NCBI GenBank assembly: GCA_914767715.1
Contig: OU612066.1
Coordinates: 9,245,001-9,309,000 of the forward strand
From: Membranipora membranacea
Taxonomy: Eukaryota; Bryozoa; Gymnolaemata; Cheilostomatida; Membraniporidae
Direction of reading: 5' to 3'
Length of the DNA stretch: 64,000 nt
The position numbers and the translations under genes are program-made. Every line of letters starts with the position of its first letter. Within the stretch, counting starts at the first letter, position 1. Positions 23,111 through 34,762 of this stretch are shown here, piece after piece. The notes under the pieces are model-generated. The model ran no database searches. It had not been told where the DNA came from and saw only the letters and a list, made by a program, of their open reading frames with translations.

Positions 23111-25737
23111 AGGGCCTACAACCTTGTGATTTTGGATTATTCGAGCCCCGCTGTTTTTTCGTATTAAGCAGCCAGGGTTGTATCCTTATTGGGATTAACT
23201 GATTTATAGCAATATTATACTTAGACTTCTATTAGAAACAAGCAAAGGCATTGTGATCACATAGTCAAGAGTTGTCTTCCAACGGGACATGAGTAGATGA
23301 CTTAGATCATTTTTAGCGATTATATTTGTGGATATTGAAAAGATATATTATTATGATGGTATAATGGTAGCCTTTTTGTTAAGCAGTAGATACACTTACC
23401 AACACTTGATCGTATGCACTCTTCAGGTGCACTAGAAGACTGAGACCCTCCAAAATCTGCAGAATAGGCTGAAAAATATATATACTCATGTGATATGGAT
23501 AATATCTGTGGACATAATTTTCCCATCAAAACTTAAGTTCAATGTTTCACTTTCATAAGGCTATATTTGTAATTCAAAACATTTCTACTTTAGCAGATGA
23601 AAAATGAATTTAAGTAAAATAAGAATTCTGGATGCACTTATCTACCATCTAGCATGCGACATAAAAGCCTCAATTTGTCTATCAAGGTTTTTAATCTTAC
23701 CTGTTCATCGACCATTATGTTGGAGTCAATGTAGTCATCACCAGATCGTAATAGATTCATTGTATTGTCACATACAAGTCCTTTAGAGATCATCTGATAC
23801 AGTGGCATATCAGGCTGAGTGTTAAAGTCACCTGATAGAATACAGGCAGCACCATCAGCAAACTTTATCATCTCCTCTATAACACAAGCACCCTGAAATA
23901 ATGAAAGAGGAGCCCACATTAAATTAACCTAAACAAGTTTTTGAGGTTTTTGTAGATATGATTCACTTACATAAACCAATACAGTACATTGTTATCCATA
24001 CCTGTACCACCATTCAAGATCCTTGCGACATGTCAGGTTAGGTTCTGGTTTTGGTGATCTGAAGATCTAAAGCTATATATTTGTAAGACTTAGGTTTACC
24101 CACAGTATCATAGTATCATATTTATGATAAACTTATAATACTTATTATTGTCATGTCTATGGTTCTACCTGAAATGTCTGCAGCACCGGCTACTTGAAAT
24201 CCTTCCAGGTGATGTGTGTTGTAGCCACACACAGTGTTGTCTGATTGTCTTCTATTACCCTGAGTTTACTAAACAAACATCCTGGAGGATCCAGTATGTC
24301 AGGGTATGTGGCACTCTCTCTCATATGTTTTTGTAGAACTTCGGCTACTTTCGAACTGAGCCCAACCCGATTCATGAATCCCCTGACCCTCTTGTGTATG
24401 ATGAACGAGTCTTCCGACACTAGGCTGAGCTTATCTCGTTTGTAGAAGATTGTTAGGCCTATATGATCTGTCTTTCTAAAATGGAGAATTCGAACGAAAG
24501 AGAAGAGCACTATTTTCGATTATTTTGTTTGCCAAAAAGAAAGATCGAATAAAGCGTTTTATCTGGCATTACCGATTGATGTTGTTTTTTTTCTTGCACA
24601 TTGGCATTATACATGGGAGACATGTGCTCACTTGCTCATACCTCATTCAAGTCTTGATCAAAAGTCAAACTGACTTACATTCCAGTAATTTAAAAGATGC
24701 CCAGTCGAACAAATTTAACTGACAATTGTGCAAACAGAAGACTGAATTACCTTAGATGGTATACTCCCTCATAACCAAGGTGCCACATTGCTGACTTCAG
24801 ATAATTGTGGTAATAGTCACACTCTACCTCCTGCATAGTCACAACATCTGCTGCCAGGCAGCGCACCTCAATCATTCTCTTGTGCCTATCTGGATATAAA
24901 AGAAAGTGTAATCAATTCTTCGTAAGGAACAGCAGCAGTATAGGTGCACGCAAAACTGATGGTTTAATTAGCTTGGGCAGGCTGACTAGGTCGGATGGGA
25001 GGACGCTGACTGAGTTGGGTGGCTGTTCCCCCACCCACCACAGACAGTCTGCCCAGGTTAGATAAACTTGCTCAACCCCAAAATTTTACAAAACAAATAA
25101 TCTCCAGCGTGAGATTGACCTGATAATCTGGGATTTCCAGGTTAGAGTTGCATTATGAGGAATGTTGTATATATGCCCTATTTCACTTACTATTCATGTA
25201 TCGATGAGACTGATAAATTCACAGCACTGTCTCCTTTTGGAATAGCGGCATCAGCCAGTATATTGTATTGCATCACTGATATGGTAGTTTTCACTCCTAC
25301 TTTTTGCTCTGAGTGGACAAACCGACGATATTCTAAGCTGCTAGGCGTAGCCAATGTTGACATTATGTACTTCTGTCAGCTAATAGATATTGAAAGCCCA
25401 GATGAAAGCCGCTGTATTAGTTGAAGCCCAAACTCAATAAAATTATATGCCTAGTTTCTCAAAATAACTACATATACGAGCCGAGCGAGCTGTATATAGT
25501 AGAAACCATAACCATGCTTGATTATTGCACCTAGCCATTGTGATCAATAGGGTCGTTGATGGTTACCACATAATAAAATTCAATGTTACCATACTGGTAG
25601 TTGTTAGTTGTTGGGATAAACAACTCTCTCTTACATGGCACAATCATAAGATAAATTACCAAGTGACTAATATAGTCAGTTAGAAGTTCAAAATCCAGCT
25701 CATGTCTACTTTTAGTCCTTGCTTATTCTAATATTAA

Positions 25738-26114
25738 AGGGCAACCAAGGTTTCAAACAACTTCTCATTGATGGCCATTGGTTAATAGCAGATTGCACCT
25801 TTTGCATGGGGAAAAAGACAAAATATAATTCGGATGATTATTCAGCCAGAATACTTGTGAAACGTTTCTTCCATCAGGTACTCAAACGCAGCTAAAAGAG
25901 AATACCACATAGCAGTTTCCTGTTCCTGTTATTATTTAGCCTGTGTTCTATAATTATTACAGCAAAGTCTTGGAACCTCCCCTAAACTGAAGTGTTACCC
26001 AGCTTAGAGTCAGCAACTACTTTGAGTTTTGCATCGCGGAATGCACAAAGCTGATGCTGCCCAGCACATTATTTGCTACCCATTAATGCATTGCTGCGAA
26101 ACCTTGGTTGCCCT
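25738..26114. mobile_element. 377-bp TTAA-flanked MITE (piggyBac-type)
   Basis: The ends are AGGGCAACCAAGGTTTC and GAAACCTTGGTTGCCCT, flanked on each side by TTAA (25734-25737 and 26115-26118). It has no ORF. It sits between the two EEP nuclease copies. A truncated inverted relative lies at 19048-19325. TTAA duplication is specific to the piggyBac superfamily. Confidence 0.85.
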
Positions 26115-28672
26115 TTAAGTGATACCTAGGTCTAATAATTTAAAGTATAACTTATTCATTTATATACAATGAAGCCTACAATGAATAACAAGATGGGAAG
26201 AGCATAAAGATAGATACGTACAGAACAGTCTAATCCTCTCCCTAAACATTCTCATAAAATGTTTTCTATCCATCATATCTATTTTATGTTCAAAATTACA
26301 ACACCACAACACAACATTGATGACTTCTGATGGTGACCTGACTTGTTATTAAGAATTTTGCACGACGCACCTAAAAGGGGACTAGAGTTTTTGCTTGCAG
26401 ACCAGGTCTGGCTCTATTTCAGTAGTTTTAGCTTTGCATACACAGGCAGATGATCTGAAGGGATAACCAGACTGGGAAGCCCTGTGTTTTTGTATAACTC
26501 TTCACTTCTTGGCACATCTAATACAGTCAATGGATGGAATGAGTCGGAGCTGTACCAGATATAGTCCAGACATCCACTGCAAAGGCCAACCTGATTCTTG
26601 AAAACGATTGACTCGTCGATGTTTGTTGTATCCGGTTCACGACCATACAAAGACAGCATGAAGCTTTGTTGTGGTTTTTTGTGTGTAGTAATAACGAAGG
26701 TAGTAGAAAGGTAGGTAGTAAGATCGATCAGGGAGATTGAGACTCCCTGACCATTCAGGGAAGGTTATTGCGGAGTTATTGATTTGGTAGTTGTTGGTAT
26801 GTATGCACAACATCTCATTAAAATTAAAATTAAATTGCTTAGAAAAGCAAAAAAACAACCACTGTTCATATCAAATTAATCTTATAACGATGAACAAAAC
26901 AACTAAATTTATTCGCACGGGACATTAGAGACTGATGTAACCGATTTCAAAGTGTGAAAACCCATAGTCTAGAAGGGTTTAGTCAATGTTATCTCCTCTG
27001 CGACAAATTCACACTCAAATGATTATCTTCTAAAAGTATAGCAGTATAACAGCCTAGCCCTTGCTTGCCTAGGTTAGTTACCAGGCTGATATACTTGCAC
27101 CGGGATTTATCACAAAGCAGTATTGGTCAAAGGCGGCCTGTTCAAAGATATTTTAGTGTTAATCTGTAACAGGGGAGATAACAGACTCTAGACTGTGGGT
27201 TTTCGTACTTTGATTCATTTACTTCATTCAATAATGCCATTTTGCTAGTTAATTTAGTTTTTTTGTTCATTGCTATGAGATTACTTTGAAATGAACAGGG
27301 GTTGTTGTTTGCTTTCCTAAACACTTTAAAAACTCATTTCATCAACAAAACAAACTTGATCTACACACTGACTGACCATACCTTGCCTAATTTAAGAGCT
27401 GCGTGAAATCACATATTGGAGCAATTTTTTCCCCAGACAATCCCAAACAAATAAAGCACTGGAGCACAATGAGGCATCTTCTAGACTCACCATGACTGTT
27501 AGATAAGAACTCTTTAATTTCACCATCAAGTCCATACTATAACAGATCAAGTACACTCTTTTAAATAAATAAATAAACACCGCTTATACTCAGAGAGTAT
27601 GGAAGGAGGCTAGTTTATTACATATATGTTTTAGCTGTCATCACATAAGGTAGGGACCTGAATGAAGTTCAAAGGAGCGTTTATGCGTAAGTTAGTAATC
27701 TGGGTAATTTCTCACACTAAAAAACATGTTCCCGACTAAAACAGCCAAGTTATAGTTGCCTTTATGACTGGACTTGAAATCCTAATTTCCAAAGTCTGTA
27801 GCTGCACACTTTGCAATTCTGACAAGTTTTTGCCTGGTTGTGTTGCTCAACCGTGTTGGATTTATGCCAAATTTTGCCGTTTCAGAAATCGTCCTTGGAA
27901 TTGTCCTGCTATAAACATACCGAAAACCATGAGCACCACCTAGTCATCTACCAATGACATTCATAATATATAGGCAGGTGAAAGGAAGTGTTATTTTTAC
28001 ACAGTAAATTACCTGATCATGGATTTTCATTTTGTGATCTATATAACGCTTCTCTGTGTGAAACCGACTCATTGTTTCAGCAGAAGCTTGACCGTCTATA
28101 ATCATCTGGTAAAGTGGCATATCAGGCTGTGTGTTAAAGTCGCTAGCTAAAATACACGGAGCACCATCAGCAAATTTCCTCATTTCCTCAATAACGCAAG
28201 AGCCCTGCAAATGGAATCGAAAGTTTTTAATCTGCACCAGTCAAAATTCATTCCACACCAGTCACAATTCATCTGGAACTAGTATCAGAAGAGGATACAA
28301 ATCTGAAGATTTGAAAAATCCATTCACTCTCCATTCTGAACCAGTCGCTGAGCTTTCTTTTTACAATCATCAATAGAATATTGAGGGATGACACACCTGG
28401 AGAAGTCTTCAATATTTTTAATCAACAGGGATCAAGCAAGAAGATAAATGTTGAATCAATGCATCCATGCTTCCGTGTAATGTCTAGGGGTTAATTTGTG
28501 GCGGAAATTATTTGTTTATCTCTCTTGTCTTTACATCCGTGAGGTCCAGACATGACATACTAAATCTGTGGTAGTGACATACCTCGAGTAATTGAAGAAC
28601 AGGATACTTAAGCTGTGTCCAGGACATATGTGTCATAGTCACAGTTATTACAGCCTTGCTGACTTCCTTTAA

Positions 28673-29531
28673 AGTGACAGTCCTACTAGACCAGGGGTGC
28701 CCAACCTATGGCTCATGAGCCACCTCGGCTCATTTTGGCTTTTTGGGTGGCTCATTTTAATATTTGCAAATTTCACGCGCTTTTTGGCGCGAATTTCATG
28801 CATTCAATTTATGCATGTACAATGTACATTAAATGTATGTATAGTGTATACAAGTTCATTGTCCTGGGTGCCTGCATTGTAATATGTGTGTAGAGTTGTC
28901 TTCTTGCAGACTTGCCAACCTAAATTTTCCAAAATGCTTACAAAGATTTGCAAAATGCTTAAAATGCTTACAAAACTCCAGGGCGCCTTATATGACCAGA
29001 AAATGCCTCAAAAATTTTTGCGCGCTACGCGCATAATCTCACACGATGACTTTGCTTTGGAATTTTTGCCAACACTTATACATTAATGAATATGATACAT
29101 ATATATCACTGACTGTTTCCATGTTGTCTACACACGACGTGGTCAGCTCATTTGGTTTAATTGATTTTTGAAATGGCTCATGTGAGAGAAAAGGTTGGGC
29201 ACCCCTGTACTAGACCATGTTTGGTATGGATTTAACGAGCTCAGGCTGAAAAGTCATTAGGGGCTAGAGCATATGAAATAAAACAGCCTGTGAACCTAGT
29301 TGCAGTAAAACTGCTACAAAGTCTGAAAATTGGGATCATAGTGGATCATAGTGATTTATTGCCTCCCCCTGACCACTATGATCCACTATGATCCTTTGCT
29401 AAAATATTTATAAAAAACTAAAATGCTATTTTCCACAATTTTCATTTTTTTCTTATTTTTATTTGTCCCATGAACTCACAGTATTTAAGTTACTGGGGTC
29501 ACATATCCACTTTTCTAGTAGGACTGTCACT
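28673..29531. mobile_element. TTAA-flanked MITE inserted in an exon of EEP copy 2 (itself hosting a hAT MITE)
   Basis: The terminal inverted repeats are AGTGACAGTCCTACTAGA and its complement, with TTAA at 28669-28672 and 29532-29535. Removing the insert and one TTAA restores the nuclease frame (..AKLRLKEVSKAV..VTMTHMSW), which proves both insertion point and duplication. Without the inner hAT element and its duplicated 8-mer it is about 335 bp. piggyBac-type. Confidence 0.92.
28692..29207. mobile_element. 516-bp hAT MITE, nested insertion
   Basis: The ends are CAGGGGTGCCCAACCT and AGGTTGGGCACCCCTG-type inverted repeats. Flanks are a perfect 8-bp duplication TACTAGAC (28684-28691 and 29208-29215). 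The 8-bp duplication and CAGGGGTG-type ends are hAT superfamily hallmarks. A second copy lies at 56857-57350. No ORF of note. Confidence 0.93.
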
Positions 29532-30690
29532 TTAATCTAAGTTTAGCTAACAGACATCCAGGTGGATCCAGTTTTTTAGGTACAGAAGTGACATCTATTA
29601 AATGCTGACTCAGTTCTTCGATGACCTTTTCACTTAATCCTGCACGGGATAATAGGCCACCCACCCGTGTATAAATAAGAAATAAGTCCTCTCAGATACC
29701 AGACTAAACTTTTTCCTCTTGTGAAACAGAACAAGGCCAATCCAATCAAACCTACAATAAAATAATGTACGATGTTTTTCTGCATAAATAGTTTCTGTTC
29801 ACTAATAAATTGAGGCATCGTATAAAAAAGAATTAATGATCTACAATTATTTGTAAAATTCAGACAGTATTCCAACTGGCCATCGGTTAGCGCATAAATC
29901 CACAAGAATGACCTTTGTATCCAGAACAAATCAGCTCAGGTTTTGTGTGAATTTCAATAGCAGTTCAATACAAACTTCTGAACGAGTTTTCTGTGGTAAA
30001 ATTTATACCTCATATGTGACACAGTCATATGCAAGCTGTGACATGTCGAGTTTGGAGGATGCTCCTGAAATAGTCAGACTCTATTTCCTCCATCGCTACA
30101 ATGTCAGGGTTCAAGTCACAGACTTCAGCAATGACTATCCAATGACGACCTGATGAAAATGCAAAATATTGTGGATCATGCAACTCAAACTTCAGTTTAC
30201 ATTGTGTTTTTGGAGACATCCAGTATGAGCCCCCAAACCCTTGCCCAGCGTCCAACAACACACCAAACAAACCTTGTAACTTGAACATAGCCAGTTAGTG
30301 ATGATAATAGTTAGGGCAGTACTTACTATCCATATAGCGGTGAGAGGTGGGACAGTATTCATAAGCACCACATATATTAGCACCTTCACTTCTACGAGGA
30401 ATAGCGCATCAGCGAGCACGTTATACTTCACCACATTTCCTGTGTTACTTGCTCCGTATAGTTTTGCTCTCACGCCTTGTGATTCATAGGCTCAGATTCA
30501 CACCAGCTTTTACTGGGACCGAGCTCTACGAGGACAACTATAACAATAAACCCTACTGTAATCCCAAACTAAGTTACTAACTACGCCTACTAGAGAGAGA
30601 AAAAGCAATGAATCACACAAACTTTGGCTGTGATCACCACAGGGGAGGAAAGTGATTTAAAAGCAGTGTTATTGGTATTTCAGAGCAGTA

Positions 30691-30748
30691 AGACCACCCT
30701 CCCTGGTTAGACCACCCTCCCTGGTTAGACCACCCTCCCTGGTTAGAC
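30691..30748. repeat. Minisatellite, 18-bp unit AGACCACCCTCCCTGGTT, three copies
   Basis: Three perfect consecutive units plus AGAC of a fourth. Confidence 0.95.
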
Positions 30749-31187
30749 AGGGTTGTGTTTCAGTAAAAGAAGTTGTCCACTTTGCTAACATGAGAAGACA
30801 AAAAGTAGATTAGGGAATGTCCTGCGCCTCCTGTTGAAACTTAAAAACTAGATTCAGCAATATGCATGGAACGCCAGTACGATTAATTTTCAATAAGTGT
30901 ATTCTCTCTACAGGATGTTGCATCATGTCATGTTCAAGTGATGTTATTTGAGCAAGGAGTAAAAATTGTTTTGAGGCACACTCTTTTGGTTGCCAATAGA
31001 ATAATCAATTTCTCGCCTAGTTGCCTACCAAAATTATCAATCAGCTCTAAATGGTACACCTGTGCAGTTATCGTTTTGTGTGTTCAACATTGATTGATGC
31101 ACAATATTTAAATTAATTGACATTTTGTTTTTTGTTGCCAAGCATGGTGTGATTTTTTGTAGGTATTATCCAAAAATTGTCTCATAC

Positions 31188-32449
31188 CTGCATACATGAA
31201 ATCTGCAAATTGGTAACTGATGTAGTCGGAGTACTGGTTCTCAACTGGGAGAAATCTTTCAAAGATGTTACTACGGCTTACACCCCAAAAACAGTGATGT
31301 CCCACACCTGCTTTCAGAGCTGAACCATTATCACCATTTACAGCTCTAACATTAGCAAAAGAAAGGCGATGAACATCAAAAGGTACAGTCAGATCGCACT
31401 GTGACCAGTGAATGTATCATATTTTGAATTTATTTGAGAAAGTTAAATTCAAACATTCATAACGCCTAATAAAATTTTCTGATAATTATAATGGTTTAGT
31501 GGCATACTGATTTGTAAAATAACGTCAGACTTTGGAGCAAGCTCTAGTCCAAGTTTGTTCCATTAGCCTGCATTCCGAGTTGCTCCTGATCCAGTGGAAG
31601 GGAGCAACTGGAATACAGGCAATTGGATTAACCTTGATCTAAGCAAGCTCTATCAACTCCACTTATGTAGCATATCTGGATTGGATGTGGAACAATCAGT
31701 CAATATTTAATATTTGAACAAAAGCCACCATAGTTTTTTTCACTGCATCCATTCATCTACTATTCAAAAGCATCATTATTTCAATAACTGTTAATTTTAA
31801 GCTCTGAGTATGCTTGGCTAGTAGTAAAGCAAATCATTGTGGTGAATACTAGGCTGTGTTACTAATTATTGACAGTTTGTTAATTCGATTCTAAGGACAA
31901 TTGTGTTGAGTACGATAACCCATCAAGGGCCCAATGTGCTGTAAGACAGTAGTCTTTATTTACTTTGATAGAGATTAGGGTTAACTAGTGGTCAATAACA
32001 AATAACGACTTTGGTGCTACCAAACACGCAGTCAAACTAGTAGAAGCCAGGCACGCTGATCTATTGACGGACTGCAAAAGAAAACAGATATTAGAATGAA
32101 GAGGCTGGGATTGGTCTTATGGAGGCTAGGGATAGATGGAGGTATGAGCAAACAGGTATGTGATACCAAGGAGTGACTCCTTGGTGATACATCTACAAAA
32201 CAGTGCTACTTTTTGGGCATGGCAGGGAACCACCCACTGTGGGTTAACTGTGTTTGCAGATACTCTGTGTGAATTGTCAATAAACAGAGGGTTTTGCATT
32301 CCCTTCAATTGAGGAAACATGATGAAAGTCAGTACTAAAAAATCCAGTGATGCTGCGATTTGGGTTCCGCAGATGCCAGATGGTGCAATTAGATATTCAA
32401 ACAAATGTACCGAGTGACCTTCAAGGTATATAGCAATCACAAGAATAAA
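31188..32449 (-). CDS. Unrecognised gene, two candidate exons
   Basis: Two minus-strand open blocks have plausible splice borders. One is 32449 to about 32240 (acceptor TTTGCAG), which encodes a hydrophobic stretch with EGHSVHLFEYLIAPSG and LDFLVLTFIMFP, suggesting a membrane protein. The other is about 31345-31188 (donor GTATGA), which encodes GHHCFWGVSRSNIFERFLPV and YSDYISYQFADFMYA. The second reads like real, non-repetitive protein with aromatic-rich composition. I do not recognise the family and cannot be sure the two belong to one gene. It lies between the EEP copies and the threonine aldolase. Confidence 0.35.
31545..31641. mobile_element. 97-bp MITE with 9-bp target-site duplication
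   Basis: The ends are TAGTCCAAG and CTTGATCTA, and the inner arms pair around GGAGTTGCTCC-like text. Flanks are AGCAAGCTC at 31536-31544 and 31642-31650. The ends resemble the 12112-12206 element and a roughly 70-bp piece at 47199-47268. Confidence 0.8.
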
Positions 32450-33480
32450 CTGCAAACAGCGTTAAACAGAGGATATCTGTCAAGGAAGTAACAATAACAA
32501 CACACACATCCACGCTCTGACCACCCAGCAAGCTTTCACTGTCTCATTTAATGTAATTTGTCATAACCTAAAAGATTAGTATTTCCAGGAATCAGTGAAA
32601 TGCTCATTATCATTAACTAATAGTATACAATAATGAAGCAATAATTTTTTGGTTGTGATATACAAGTGCCTATACCATATCAACCATTCGAAAAACAGGC
32701 ATTTAAAAAAAACACGTTTAACCAGGCACCCTATATTTGAGCGTATCCGGAACAGATTTAAGGGGATGTATTTGCTGACGACCCAACCCCTTATAGGCAA
32801 AAATATTAGTTTTATGTTGAATTATTGAGATCATTGTCTGTATGTTGTCATAGGGAATTTTATTCAAGGTGGGTAAAATTTTTGCAGGAGGAAAGTTAGC
32901 TTATTCAGGGGGCTTCAATATGTGTTTTAGACATTATGTTAACATTTTACAATAAGAGTGTATGTAGGCCTATCTATATATACATACAGCTCATCTGCCT
33001 CTGATGATCTATTGACTGAATGATATTATATGAGCTAGGATGGTGCTATTTGTTGTAAATCAGTTAAAAGGTTGCTTTTAAGGAAAAGTTTCTCCCCTAA
33101 AAAATCAGACATATAATGATTGTGGCCTGAAAGAAAGAACTGCAAGCAGCGTGTACATAGAAGATATATCCATCAGGTATATGTTAAACCAAATAAGTAT
33201 TCCAAATCAGTGATATCCATCAAGGAAGTATCGATAACAACATATCATATTTATCTCATGCAATAAATCACAACCGAAAAATGATCCATCACAACACACC
33301 GAAAACATAAACATGCCAGCTCAAAATGGAAGAGTGACATTCCTGAATAAAATAACAACACTACTATATATCGACATTAATTAAATTACGAGGGAATTTC
33401 AATCAGTGAATACCGACTATTTTTACAAACATCCAGGGTTTGTGTTTTTAATGGACCAATCAGAACCCTGGATATTGAGC
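32450..33480. other. Intergenic stretch, no gene recognised
   Basis: AT-rich DNA with no coding or repeat structure that I can define. Confidence 0.4.
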
Positions 33481-33643
33481 CTGTCACCTATAAAACGGGG
33501 AGGGGGGGGGGGAGGGGCAAAGTCAGAGTTTAGGTAACAGTGATAATACAGTAACAAGGTATTCAGATCTTTCGAGGACTGGTGCCGTCAAAGAACCCAG
33601 GTGTCAAGCCGCTTTGGTGTCACAGTTTATTTTCTGTAAATAG
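33481..33643 (+). promoter_or_regulatory. Candidate TATA promoter and untranslated first exon for the threonine aldolase gene
   Basis: TATAAAA at 33489-33495 is followed by a G-run, and a perfect donor (TAG|GTAAGT) occurs at 33644. No long frame lies between them. This is consistent with transcription start near 33520 and a non-coding exon ending at 33643 that splices to an acceptor before the ATG at 34763. This is inference from signals only. Confidence 0.35.
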
Positions 33644-34762
33644 GTAAGTAATTTATATATATCATGGTCATTGATGTAAATAAATCATAACCTGATAACT
33701 CGATAAGTCGATAAGTGGATATTTCAATCAAAGAGCAAAACCAATCTCCGCTTTTTTCGATAAAATTGGGGGTTATGTAATATTATGTGTCATCAAATCA
33801 CTGTCATCAATCAGCGATCCCATCTCTACGTTTTGAGGGGATCAAGGGTTGTGTACAGTTTATGTAAAAATAAATTATTTTAATCGGACGATAAGTCAGA
33901 ATCCAATCTCCGTTTCTTCAAGGGAATCCACAATTTTTTTTTAATTTTTATTTTCAAATTATATTTAATGATGATGGGCAAATGCAACCTCCTTATTTTG
34001 GCCCATGCCTACCCACAGCAATGAACACCCGGTGCATTTAAAAGCAGGTGAACATCAAGGCTGGTCAGTTCTGGTTGGAGAGTCCTTGAGGCAAGTTTTT
34101 CTGGTATAGTATATATTCCTTTTCTAGTATCCATCTTAGCTTATTACTCAAGAATAAAAATTGATTTAAATGTCAAAAAGGCATCTCAACCATGAGTCCT
34201 TAGTAAATTGAGTTAACACATTTTTGTCTTAAAATTCAAGAAAATGGATGTACTTGATAAATTTGAAAAGATAACGAAACACTTTTTGTATATATATATA
34301 CTTTTATTGGCAACCAAAGTCATCTCATTCGAAATGTTTTGCACTCAGTGCCAGAAAAAAACTTTTTAAAACAAAAAAAGAGAAACAAAAAGGAAATAAT
34401 AACATCAATGATGTTGGTCAAGTCGATAATATATGGTTGAAAAGTAAAGTTCTGTATGGAGTTGCCTCCTTCCTCCAGAGGAATGGGTTAACTCCATACA
34501 AAATAAACATGAGCAATAACGAATAAAAGAGCTAAAAGAGCGGGGGTGGGGGGTCTGTTCTGCTTGGTCAATTATCCAACAATACTGCCAACGACCATTG
34601 AAGGTAGCAAGTCTACTGATCATCACAGTATTTTAATAACATTTCTCAATTTGATTTTTATTTGGTTATGGGATGACAGATGACCACTCTTATTGTGGAC
34701 AGTTGCCAATCGTTGCTATTAACAAATTCCTTTTGTTCAAATGATTATAGTTGAGGCGAGTA

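Larger units (their letters stand above)
20055..25363 (-). pseudogene. CCR4/nocturnin-type EEP nuclease, decayed copy 1
   Basis: Six exon-like blocks lie in order: 25363-25191, 24889-24751, 24476-24169, 23892-23701, 23468-23400 and about 20314-20055. They carry the endonuclease/exonuclease/phosphatase hallmarks of the CCR4-nocturnin-angel group. These are VMQYNILADA, the catalytic Glu in VVTMQEVECD, GLTIFYKRDKLSLV, CVATTHITWKDF, LSGDFNTQPDMPLY, and the end SGCLDYIWYS..PSDHL. Such enzymes are usually deadenylases or NADP(H) phosphatases. Lesions: the first exon changes frame between LADAAIP and SHRYMN; exon 3 has TAG where the neighbour copy has TAT (K-stop-P against K-Y-P, near 24194); and a 4-base duplication (ACTT) shifts the last exon inside SDHL. 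The splice sites are otherwise good. The last intron houses the 1.48-kb TIR element. Exact subfamily is not resolved. Confidence 0.82.
26414..30473 (-). pseudogene. CCR4/nocturnin-type EEP nuclease, decayed copy 2
   Basis: Exon-like blocks parallel copy 1: about 30473-30327, 30149-30009, 29751-28583 (split by a transposon), 28204-28013 and about 26640-26414. The exon between 28012 and 26640 is not clearly found. Visible motifs are VVKYNVLADA, YCPTSHRYMDS, PDIVAMEEIESDYF (catalytic Glu), ILASDFNTQPDMPLY (Gly of GDFN replaced by Ser, catalytic Asp kept) and GCLDYIWYSSDSF..IPSDHLPVYAKLKL. Lesions: a one-base deletion after LADA, a one-base insertion in exon 2 before the MSQLAYD segment, a small deletion in exon 3 at FIH, and an 859-bp insertion in exon 3. 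Orientation, order and splice phases match copy 1, so the two are a tandem duplication. Neither copy looks translatable in full. Confidence 0.82.
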
